Assembly: GCF_003958645.1 (NCBI RefSeq)
Contig: NZ_RXLO01000002.1
Coordinates: 620,001-684,000, forward strand
Direction of reading: 5' to 3'
DNA from: Chitinophaga rhizosphaerae
Lineage (GTDB): Bacteria > Bacteroidota > Bacteroidia > Chitinophagales > Chitinophagaceae
Length of the DNA stretch: 64,000 bases
A program made the position numbers and the translations under genes. Below the pieces are notes generated by a model, which made no database searches, had not been told where the DNA came from, and was given only the letters and a program-made list of their open reading frames with translations. Below are positions 15,981-23,374 of the stretch, piece by piece (within the stretch, counting starts at the first letter, position 1; each line of letters starts with the position of its first letter).

Positions 15981-17468
15981 TTGGGAAATATCAAGAAACT
16001 GGCCGGCGCAACGATCTGGTACGGCGTTCCTACCATTGTACACCGATTTTTAGGGTTCATTCTCCAGCTCTTCCTCACGAGCGTGTTCCCCGCCGAGAAG
16101 TTCGGGGAAGTGGGGCAATTGTACGCATTCATCCCTTTTTGCAATATTATTTTCACCTACGGCCTGGAAACCAGCTATTTCCGGTTTACGCAGTCGGTGG
16201 AGAAAGACCGGCTATTCAATACCCTGAACGTATCCATGATCGTGAGCACCTTCCTGTTTTCGGGGATATTGCTCATCGGCTCGCCGGTATTGGCGGAGGG
16301 TTTGGGTTTCCCCGGCCGCGAGCACCTCGTGATGCTGGCCACGGGCGTTCTTTTCTTCGACACCCTCACCACGATCCCCTTCGCCAGGCTGCGCCAGGAA
16401 GGCCGGCCGCGCAAGTTCGCCGCCGTGAAACTGGCGACCATTATAGTGCAGATCGCGCTGACGGTGTTCATCCTGAAATTTGCGCCGAAGCTCCATGCCC
16501 AGGGGTACCTGTCGTGGTACAATCCGGATTATGGCGTGGAATATTACGTCATCGCCAATATGGCCGCCAGCGCCTGTTCGCTGCTGTTCCTATCCAAAGA
16601 ATTCAGCGCTTTCCGCTGGAAGTTCGATAAATCCCTTTGGAAGGAAGTGATCCTGTATAGCTGGCCCCTCATCGCCATCGGCCTCGGCGGCATGATCAAC
16701 GAAATGCTGAGCCGGCTGATCTTCCCGCAGGTGTACCCCGCCAGCCGCGAGGTTTCCATGAGCCTGCTGGGTATTTTTTCGGCCAATTACAAGCTGGCGG
16801 TGCTGATTACCATCAGCATCACCGCGTTCCGGATGGGCGCGGAACCGTTTTTCTTCAACCAGGCTGAGCGGAAAGATGCACCGCAGACCTATGCCCGCGT
16901 CATGAAATACTTCACGATGTTCATGGGCGCGGCTTTCCTTGTGGTGGCGCTGTTCCTCGATATTTGGTCGTGGCTCATTACGCGGGGGGCCGACAAGTCG
17001 TACGCCGAAGGGCTCCATGTGGTACCGGTCCTGGCCATGGCCACGGTGTTCCTGGGGATATACTACAATCTCACGATCTGGTATAAACTGACCAACCGTA
17101 ACCTGATGGGGGTGTGGATCACGATGGGCGGGGCTTTGGTGACGATCGTCCTCAATATCTGGTGGATCCCGCAGTTCAGCTATACGGGCTCGGCCTGGGC
17201 CACATTTGTTTGTTATGGGTCGATGATGACGGCCTCGTACCTGCTCGGGCAGAAATATTACCCGGTGCCGTACGAGGTGCCGAAGGTGTTGGGGTACCTG
17301 GGCCTGGCGGGCGCGCTGTATGTGCTGCATGATTATATAAAGGTGCAGGGGCTGGGGTTCTGGCCCGTTCATATCGCCGCCGTGGCGGAACTGGGTGTAT
17401 ACCTGGCCGTTATCGCCTGGCCGGAAAGGAAAGACATCGCCCGGCTGCTGTCACGCAAGGCGGGTTGA
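15981..17468 (+). CDS. polysaccharide/lipid-linked oligosaccharide flippase (MOP superfamily)
   Basis: A 495-residue inner-membrane protein with about 12-14 hydrophobic helices, of the Wzx/MurJ-like polysaccharide-export family, expected to flip a lipid-linked sugar across the membrane. The N-terminus 'GNIKKLAGATIWYGVPTIVHRFLGFILQLFLT' is typical of Bacteroidota members annotated as lipopolysaccharide biosynthesis proteins. The start is TTG at 15981; no ATG or GTG fits better and a -7 box lies 16 bases upstream. It overlaps the convergent hydrolase gene by 18 bases at the 3' ends. No glycosyltransferases are nearby, so the substrate is unknown. Confidence 0.8.
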   Translation: MGNIKKLAGATIWYGVPTIVHRFLGFILQLFLTSVFPAEKFGEVGQLYAFIPFCNIIFTYGLETSYFRFTQSVEKDRLFNTLNVSMIVSTFLFSGILLIGSPVLAEGLGFPGREHLVMLATGVLFFDTLTTIPFARLRQEGRPRKFAAVKLATIIVQIALTVFILKFAPKLHAQGYLSWYNPDYGVEYYVIANMAASACSLLFLSKEFSAFRWKFDKSLWKEVILYSWPLIAIGLGGMINEMLSRLIFPQVYPASREVSMSLLGIFSANYKLAVLITISITAFRMGAEPFFFNQAERKDAPQTYARVMKYFTMFMGAAFLVVALFLDIWSWLITRGADKSYAEGLHVVPVLAMATVFLGIYYNLTIWYKLTNRNLMGVWITMGGALVTIVLNIWWIPQFSYTGSAWATFVCYGSMMTASYLLGQKYYPVPYEVPKVLGYLGLAGALYVLHDYIKVQGLGFWPVHIAAVAELGVYLAVIAWPERKDIARLLSRKAG

Positions 17469-18113
17469 GGGGTCTTCCGGAACGAAGGGGTTATGCACTT
17501 TTTCGAACCCGATCGTAGTTTCGGGACCGTGTCCGGAATACACCACCGTTTCGTCGGGCAACTTGTACAGTTTTTCCCGGATGCTGCTTGCCAGTGTTTC
17601 AAAATTACCTCCAGGGAAGTCGGAACGACCCACACTCTGTTTAAATAACACATCTCCGGCGATCACGAAATGTTGCTTCGCGGAGTAGAACGAAATGCTT
17701 CCGGGGGAATGGCCCGGGGTGAGGATCACTTCCAGCTCATCGTCTCCCAACGTCACCTTATCGCCGGCTTCCAGGTAACCCACCGGCTCGGGACTGGGCT
17801 CGAAAGGGATATTGTACATCATCCCGGATTGGGGGGAACGGTCGAGCACCACCTGGTCTAACCGGTGGATTTCAGGCCCTTTCCCAAACATTTTCTGCAC
17901 CAGCCTGTTGCTGAAGATATGATCGAGATGGCAGTGGGTATTGAGTAACCGGGCTACCGTCAGCTCGTTTTCGGCCATAAACCGGAGGAACTGGTCCCGC
18001 TCTTCGGGATAATAAAATCCGGGATCTATAATGATACACTGCTTTTTTTCGTTAATTAGTACGTATGTATTCTCCTGAAAAGGATTCACCGTGAAGCACC
18101 TGATTTCAAACAT
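17451..18113 (-). CDS. metallo-beta-lactamase-fold hydrolase (glyoxalase II-like)
   Basis: A 220-residue dinuclear-metal hydrolase. The motif T-H-C-H-L-D-H (His60, His62, Asp64, His65), 'TPGHSPGS' (about 133-140), 'AGDVLF' and 'YSGHGPET' supply the usual metal ligands of the glyoxalase II branch, whose members cleave thioesters such as S-lactoylglutathione or related persulfide or quorum compounds. Bacteroidota versions of this short form have no confirmed substrate. The gene ends inside the end of the flippase gene (18-base convergent overlap) and is divergent from the TolB-like gene. Confidence 0.88.
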   Translation of the reverse strand: MFEIRCFTVNPFQENTYVLINEKKQCIIIDPGFYYPEERDQFLRFMAENELTVARLLNTHCHLDHIFSNRLVQKMFGKGPEIHRLDQVVLDRSPQSGMMYNIPFEPSPEPVGYLEAGDKVTLGDDELEVILTPGHSPGSISFYSAKQHFVIAGDVLFKQSVGRSDFPGGNFETLASSIREKLYKLPDETVVYSGHGPETTIGFEKVHNPFVPEDPSTRLA

Positions 18114-18169
18114 TGTTGATGTTTTTTACTAATTTTAATTCGCTACACAATATTATCAATACTTTCCGT

Positions 18170-21100
18170 ATGAACCGATTTATTACCAGGTCAATTATTC
18201 CATGCTTATGCCTATTGATCGGATTTGTTGTTAACGCCCAGGCGCAGACGAATACCGTGGAATTTGGCCAGAACCGGGTACAGTACAAGAACTTCAAGTG
18301 GCGGTTCTACACGACCCGGCACTTCAACACGTACTTCGCCCAGAACGGCCTCGAGCTCGGCAAGTACGTGGCCCAGTGCGCGGAAAGGGAATTGCCTCAG
18401 CTGGAGGAGTTCATGGAATTCACTTTCCGGCAGAAAGTCAACATTATTGTGTACAACAACTTCGCCGAATTCAAGCAATCCAACGTTGGGATCGGGGTAG
18501 ATTGGCAGAATACGGGCGGGGTGACGAAGCTCGTCGGCAACAAGCTCCTCGTTTACTTCGACGGCGACCATGCCAACCTGCGCCGCCAGATCCGCCAGGG
18601 CATCGCCCGGGTCATGCTCGAAACCCTCCTGTTCGGGGAAGATATCGGCGAATTCGCCGGCAACGCCGTGCTCATCGATTTCCCCAACTGGTTCACAGAC
18701 GGGTTCATCGCATACGCCGCCGAGAACTGGACCCCCCAGCTCGACGATCAGCTCAAAGCCGCCCTCAACTCCGGGAAATACAACACCTTCAACCAGCTTA
18801 CGTTCGACAAACCCCTGCTGGCCGGCCAGGCGTTCTGGTATTACGTGGAAAGCAAGTACGGTAAAGACGCGGTGCCTTACCTCATGTACATCACCCGCAT
18901 CAACCGCGGCCTCAAAAAAGGCTTCGAGCAGGTATTGCACATGAAACCCAAAGCCGCACAGGCCGATTTCATGATGTGGTGGCGCAAACGCTTCCAGGAA
19001 GACGGCCGCCGCCGACGCCAGGTGACGCGCGGTACCGGCGTGATTTCCAACGAGATCGGCAAAAAAGACTACTACCGCTACGCCCCCAATCCCAAAAACT
19101 CCATGTACGCCGTGGTGGAATACAGCAAAGGCACCTACAAAGTGAAGATCAACCTGGGCTGGAGCACCAACAAGGTGCTGCTGAAGAGCGGCGTCAAACA
19201 GCTCACGTCCAAACTCGATCCCAACTATCCCCTGCTGGCCTGGAACCATAAAGGGAACCGGCTGGCCGTGGTATACGAACACGAAGGCAAAACCCGCCTC
19301 ATGGTCTATGACCTGATCTCCAAGATCACCATCAAACAGGACCTGCCCATGTTCGAAAGGATCATCGATATGAAGTTCTTCTTCGAATTCGATAACTCCC
19401 TCCTGCTTTCCGCCGTGCGCAACGGTCATACCGATATCTTCACCTATAGCATGACCAACAGCAAGGTAGACCAGATCACCAACGACGTGTGGGACGATCT
19501 CGATCCTTCCTTCGCGGCGTTCCCCGGCAAAAGCGGGATCATCTATTCCTCCAACCGTCCTAACTCAAAAGCCCGTACTTCGGACACCTCGCTGCCGCAT
19601 AACCGGTATAATATTTTCATGGTCGACAACTGGAACAAATCTTCCGAAAAACAGATTTCCCAGTTAACGGACCTCCCCTACGGCAATGCCCGCCTGCCCG
19701 TTCAGTACAATACCACCCATTTTACCTTCGTGAGCGATGCCAATGGCATCAACAACCGGTACGCCGGTTTCTTCCGCGCGGAAAGGGCCGGGGTGGATTC
19801 CCTGTACTTCGTGGGCGCGGAGATCCTCCACAATCCCGACAAGGAAGAACTCGATTCCGCCCTGATGGATTATGGCGCCACGGCACCGGATTCCGTTCAG
19901 GCCATTACGATCACCAACGACTCAACGTACGTTTTCCCCGTAACCAACTATCAGTTCGGCATCAAGGAATCCCGGATCGCGGGAGACCAGGGCCTGGTGT
20001 CGGAAGTAGTGCAGATCGGCGACTGGAAACGGTTGTATAAATTGAAGGTGGACACCAATACGCTGAAAAAACGCAACGTTTCGGCCCGGCCCACCAACTA
20101 CATGCGCCAGCAAATGCGCGACGACTCCCTGCGCATGGGCCTGCCGAGCTATTACGCACGGCCAGACACGGCCCCCAAGCAGCCTAACTTCTTCCAGAAC
20201 GAATTCGGCAACGAGCCGGCGGATACGGCGGCGCATACCGCCAACGAGCCCGCACTGTCCGAAAAGAAAGAGCCGCCCATCCTGAAAAGCGCGCGCCTCA
20301 GCAATTACAGGCTCAAGTTCAGCTCCGACTACCTGGTAACGCAGATAGACAACTCGGTGCTCATGAACCGCTACCAGCCTTACTATGGCTGGCCGCAGGG
20401 CCCCATCCGCCTGGCAGACCCCGTCAACGGCCTCATCCGCCTCGGCATCAGCGATCTTATGGAAGATTACAAGTTCTCCGGCGCATTCCGTATCCCCCTT
20501 GCCCTCGACGGTACCGAGTATATGTTCTCGTTCGCTTACCTCAAGAAGCGTTTCGATTACAAACTGACGTATTACCGCAAGGTGGAAAAAGCCGCACTGA
20601 CCGTTGGGGACGGCAGCAACCAGTTCACCAACTATCCCATCAAGAACAAAACGAACATCTACCAGGCAGAAGTCCGCTATCCGTTCGACCAGGTGCGCAG
20701 CATGCGCCTCGCGGCGGGTCTGCGGACGGATGAGCTGGTAGTGCTCGCCAACGACCAGGGATCGCTGAAAGAGCCCAACTACAAGGAAACCGCCGTGCTG
20801 GCGCGTTTGGAATATGTGCACGACAACGTGATCAACCCCGCCATCAACATCTTCAAAGGCACCCGCTACAAGATTTACGGCGATATGGTGGCGCAGATTT
20901 CCGGGAACCGCAACACCCTGTTCGGACAGGTGACGCCGAAAGGCAAGTTCACCTACAACATGGGCATCGATGCGCGCCACTACGTGGAAATCACCCGGAA
21001 CTTCATCTGGGCTACGCGTTTCGCCGCCGATCTTTCCTGGGGCTCGCGCAAGCTGATCTACTTCCTCGGGGGGGTAGACAACTGGATGATCAAGCCCGAC

Positions 21101-21553
21101 ATTTACACCAACCGCGCACCGAACGCCAACGAGAATTACGCTTACCAAACGCTGGCCGTGAACATGCGCGGCTACAAACAGAATATCCGCAACGGCAACA
21201 ACGTCATGCTGATGAATACGGAACTCCGCCTGCCGGTGTTCACCACTTTCATCGACAAGCCCATCAACAGCGCGTTCCTCCGCAACTTCCAACTGATTTC
21301 ATTTATCGATATCGGTACGGCCTGGAACGAAAAACTGAAGTTCAAAGACGCGAACTATACGGAATACGTAACCGAAGAAGGTGTGGTGATCCGCATCAAG
21401 GAAGGCTTCCTCGGGCCCTTCGTCGGCGGTTACGGATTCGGCGCCCGCACCACCGTGCTGGGCTACTTCGCCCGCTTCGACGCCGGCTGGCCCATGACCG
21501 GGTTCTTCCGCGGCAAACCACAGCTCACCTTCGGTTTGGGCGTAGACTTCTAA
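18170..21553 (+). CDS. large TolB-like surface protein with peptidase-MA-like, propeller and barrel regions
   Basis: A 1127-residue exported protein. Residues 1-25 are a signal peptide (ending NAQAQ). The next ~270 residues resemble the peptidase-MA-like region ('VEFGQNRVQYKNFKWRFYTT', 'YVAQCAERELPQLEEFM', 'LPNWFTDGFIAYAAENW'-type segment), but the zinc-protease HExxH is not present. From about 290 to 560 there are TolB/WD40-type strands such as 'YPLLAWNHKGNRLAVVYEHEGK' and 'SGIIYSSNRPN'. The last third (about 690-1127) reads as an outer-membrane beta-barrel, ending in an aromatic residue ('LTFGLGVDF'). Start at 18170 begins the signal peptide; the in-frame ATG at 18113 is rejected. Its role is unknown; Bacteroidota homologues are annotated as TolB-like. 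Confidence 0.75.
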   Translation: MNRFITRSIIPCLCLLIGFVVNAQAQTNTVEFGQNRVQYKNFKWRFYTTRHFNTYFAQNGLELGKYVAQCAERELPQLEEFMEFTFRQKVNIIVYNNFAEFKQSNVGIGVDWQNTGGVTKLVGNKLLVYFDGDHANLRRQIRQGIARVMLETLLFGEDIGEFAGNAVLIDFPNWFTDGFIAYAAENWTPQLDDQLKAALNSGKYNTFNQLTFDKPLLAGQAFWYYVESKYGKDAVPYLMYITRINRGLKKGFEQVLHMKPKAAQADFMMWWRKRFQEDGRRRRQVTRGTGVISNEIGKKDYYRYAPNPKNSMYAVVEYSKGTYKVKINLGWSTNKVLLKSGVKQLTSKLDPNYPLLAWNHKGNRLAVVYEHEGKTRLMVYDLISKITIKQDLPMFERIIDMKFFFEFDNSLLLSAVRNGHTDIFTYSMTNSKVDQITNDVWDDLDPSFAAFPGKSGIIYSSNRPNSKARTSDTSLPHNRYNIFMVDNWNKSSEKQISQLTDLPYGNARLPVQYNTTHFTFVSDANGINNRYAGFFRAERAGVDSLYFVGAEILHNPDKEELDSALMDYGATAPDSVQAITITNDSTYVFPVTNYQFGIKESRIAGDQGLVSEVVQIGDWKRLYKLKVDTNTLKKRNVSARPTNYMRQQMRDDSLRMGLPSYYARPDTAPKQPNFFQNEFGNEPADTAAHTANEPALSEKKEPPILKSARLSNYRLKFSSDYLVTQIDNSVLMNRYQPYYGWPQGPIRLADPVNGLIRLGISDLMEDYKFSGAFRIPLALDGTEYMFSFAYLKKRFDYKLTYYRKVEKAALTVGDGSNQFTNYPIKNKTNIYQAEVRYPFDQVRSMRLAAGLRTDELVVLANDQGSLKEPNYKETAVLARLEYVHDNVINPAINIFKGTRYKIYGDMVAQISGNRNTLFGQVTPKGKFTYNMGIDARHYVEITRNFIWATRFAADLSWGSRKLIYFLGGVDNWMIKPDIYTNRAPNANENYAYQTLAVNMRGYKQNIRNGNNVMLMNTELRLPVFTTFIDKPINSAFLRNFQLISFIDIGTAWNEKLKFKDANYTEYVTEEGVVIRIKEGFLGPFVGGYGFGARTTVLGYFARFDAGWPMTGFFRGKPQLTFGLGVDF

Positions 21554-21571
21554 ACGGAACGCAATTCAGAT

Positions 21572-21616
21572 ACACGAAAAAGCCGGCTACATCAGCCGGC
21601 TTTTTCGTGTCCTTTT
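21572..21616 (+). terminator. long intrinsic terminator after the TolB-like gene
   Basis: Perfect 17-bp stem, 21572-21588 with 21594-21610, loop ACATC, then CCTTTT. It can act in both directions because the stem contains A and T runs, and so may also end the dgkA transcript. Confidence 0.92.
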
Positions 21617-21619
21617 CTG

Positions 21620-21970
21620 CTATAGTATTTTTGGAAGGAAGATGCACCCCGCCGCGATCGCCGCACCCATGGCAGCAATGAGCACCGCCCCGGCTGCCAT
21701 GTCTTTGATTTTTTTGACGAGGGGATGCTGGTCCGGATGAAGGAGGTCCATCGATTTTTCGATGGCCGTGTTGAGCAGCTCGGCCGTCCACACGGCAGCG
21801 GTGGCTACGGCGAGCACGGCCCATTCGCCGGCGGAGCAGCGGAAAAAAATCCCTGCTGCGATGACGGCGCCAGTAGCCGCGAGGTGGATACGGGCGTTGG
21901 GCTCGCTGCGGAGCGCGGTGCCGATGCCGCGGAAGGCGTTGCGGAAACTGCCGGTCAGCCTGTTCATCAC
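21620..21970 (-). CDS. dgkA: diacylglycerol/undecaprenol kinase family protein
   Basis: A 116-residue membrane kinase of the DgkA family, which phosphorylates diacylglycerol or undecaprenol at the inner membrane. Three hydrophobic helices are visible (about 29-43, 50-65, 92-112). Signature residues: 'SEPNARIH' (22-29), 'AELLNTAIEKSMD' (63-75, with the conserved N-T-A-x-E) and 'KIKDMAAGAVL' (87-97). Its start overlaps the end of the winged-helix gene (21967), so the two are co-transcribed. Which lipid it uses cannot be decided. Confidence 0.9.
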   Translation of the reverse strand: MMNRLTGSFRNAFRGIGTALRSEPNARIHLAATGAVIAAGIFFRCSAGEWAVLAVATAAVWTAELLNTAIEKSMDLLHPDQHPLVKKIKDMAAGAVLIAAMGAAIAAGCIFLPKIL

Positions 21971-22263
21971 TGTGTGAATTTGATCATGGCTTCCAGCGCG
22001 GCGAGGTGGCCCTTGAAGGCTTTCTCGCCGGCTTTGGTGATGGAATAGGTGGTATTGGTTTTGCGGCCCACGAACCCTTTGTGCACCTTGATGTAGGCAT
22101 TTTCCTCCAGCGTGGAGAGATGCGAGGCCAGGTTGCCATCGGTTACGTCGAGCATCGCCTTGAGATCGTTGAAACTCACTTCCTCGCTTACCATCAGCAC
22201 ACTCATCACGCCAAGCCGTATTCTACTTTCGAACAGTTTATTCAGATTCTCGATTGGATTCAT
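21967..22263 (-). CDS. winged-helix transcriptional regulator (PF13601-like)
   Basis: A 98-residue single-domain DNA-binding protein. 'SFNDLKAMLDVTDGNLASHLSTLEENAYIKVHKGFVGRKTNTTYSITKAG' has the shape of helix-turn-helix followed by a two-strand wing, as in the ArsR/MarR-like regulators paired in Bacteroidota with small membrane proteins. It follows the membrane-protein gene by 12 bases and overlaps dgkA by 4 bases, forming a three-gene operon. It probably regulates its own operon (inference). Confidence 0.88.
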   Translation of the reverse strand: MNPIENLNKLFESRIRLGVMSVLMVSEEVSFNDLKAMLDVTDGNLASHLSTLEENAYIKVHKGFVGRKTNTTYSITKAGEKAFKGHLAALEAMIKFTQ

Positions 22264-22275
22264 GCAAAGGGAGGT

Positions 22276-22938
22276 TTAAGCCGCCTGGGGGGCGCGTTCG
22301 TATTTCCACCACATGATGACGCCGTACAGGATATGTACCAGCCCGAAGCCGAGCGCCCAGAAAAAGAGGCCGTATCCCAGCAAGAAAGTGGCGATGATCC
22401 CGAGGAGGCATTCGGTGAAGCCCACGTAGCGCAACTCAGGCATGGTGAATTTGCTGGCGTTGATGAGCGCCAGGCCGTAAAACACGAGGCAGGCCGGGGC
22501 GATGAAACCGTAAAATCCGTTATAGATCATGCCGAGGATGAAAAAACCACCCGCTACGAGCGGCACGGCAAGATTGATGACCACTTTGCGGGCAGTGGCG
22601 TCCCAGATGGGGAGGCCCTGCTGCCGGGCTTTCCGCCAGGTGAAATAGCTGCCGGTGGTAAGGGCGCCCGCCAGCACCGCCGCCGCGATGAGCAACAGCT
22701 TCAGGACCAGCAGGTTGACGTCTGGCGAGCCGGATTCGTAATGGCCGCCGTTATACAGGAAGGGGGAACCGGCGCTCGCGCGGTAATCTTCCAGGATGCC
22801 GTGGGCGAACCATGCGCCGATGAGCCCGCTGAGGCCCGCGCCCACGCCGCCGAGGCCGCTGAGCGACATGAACCGCGTGCTGCGTTCCATGATCCGCTTG
22901 ATGTCTTTAAGGGTATCGAGATGTTGTTGCTCGTTCAT
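22276..22938 (-). CDS. multi-pass membrane protein partnered with the winged-helix regulator
   Basis: A 220-residue integral membrane protein. After a cytoplasmic stretch with 'LKDIKRIMERSTRFMSLSGLGGVGAGLSGLIGAWFA' (about 10-45) it has some six hydrophobic helices. Proteins with this 'ERSTRFMSLSGLSGV' opening are widespread in Bacteroidota next to a PF13601 winged-helix gene, but no biochemical role is known to me. The ATG at 22938 is preferred to the one at 22971, because homologues start with MNEQ-like sequence. First gene of the operon with the regulator and dgkA. Confidence 0.75.
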   Translation of the reverse strand: MNEQQHLDTLKDIKRIMERSTRFMSLSGLGGVGAGLSGLIGAWFAHGILEDYRASAGSPFLYNGGHYESGSPDVNLLVLKLLLIAAAVLAGALTTGSYFTWRKARQQGLPIWDATARKVVINLAVPLVAGGFFILGMIYNGFYGFIAPACLVFYGLALINASKFTMPELRYVGFTECLLGIIATFLLGYGLFFWALGFGLVHILYGVIMWWKYERAPQAA

Positions 22939-23374
22939 AGAGAAAGCACTTTGTCTATCAAAGCTAGGCATATTTCCGGAAAATAGGGAATGGAAACGTG
23001 CTGTAAGAAATCCGGCATGTTTTTGTGTTGTTATAGGGGTAAAGGGTCGGGACGTGCGTTTTGTCTTGGGGCGTTGCGGGTGGATCGGCGTAACCTTGGG
23101 AAGGGGGTGTTCGTTTAGGGTGGGATACGGCGGAGAAAAACCGGCGGGGTGATCCCGGTTCCGATACCCATCAAATTACCATGTTGCCCGGAAAGTGTAG
23201 GCAGATGCGTGAGTGGCGATGGATGGGTGATGGGTGCGATGCGGGCCTGACAGCACGGGTTTCCCGGGTTTCCGCGGTGCGGTTTACCCTGGCAGGCTGG
23301 AAATTGCCATAAATCCGTCCCATTTAACAACAGTCAAACTAATTCGTCCGAAAATATCTAATTTGCCTCCTGAA
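22939..23374. other. 436-base divergent intergenic region with a G-rich strand
   Basis: Between the membrane-protein gene (minus) and the DUF5686 gene (plus). The plus strand from 23044 to 23124 carries eight runs of three or more G. No ORF of interest. Promoters for both flanking genes must lie here; I see no exact TAnnTTTG. Confidence 0.6.
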
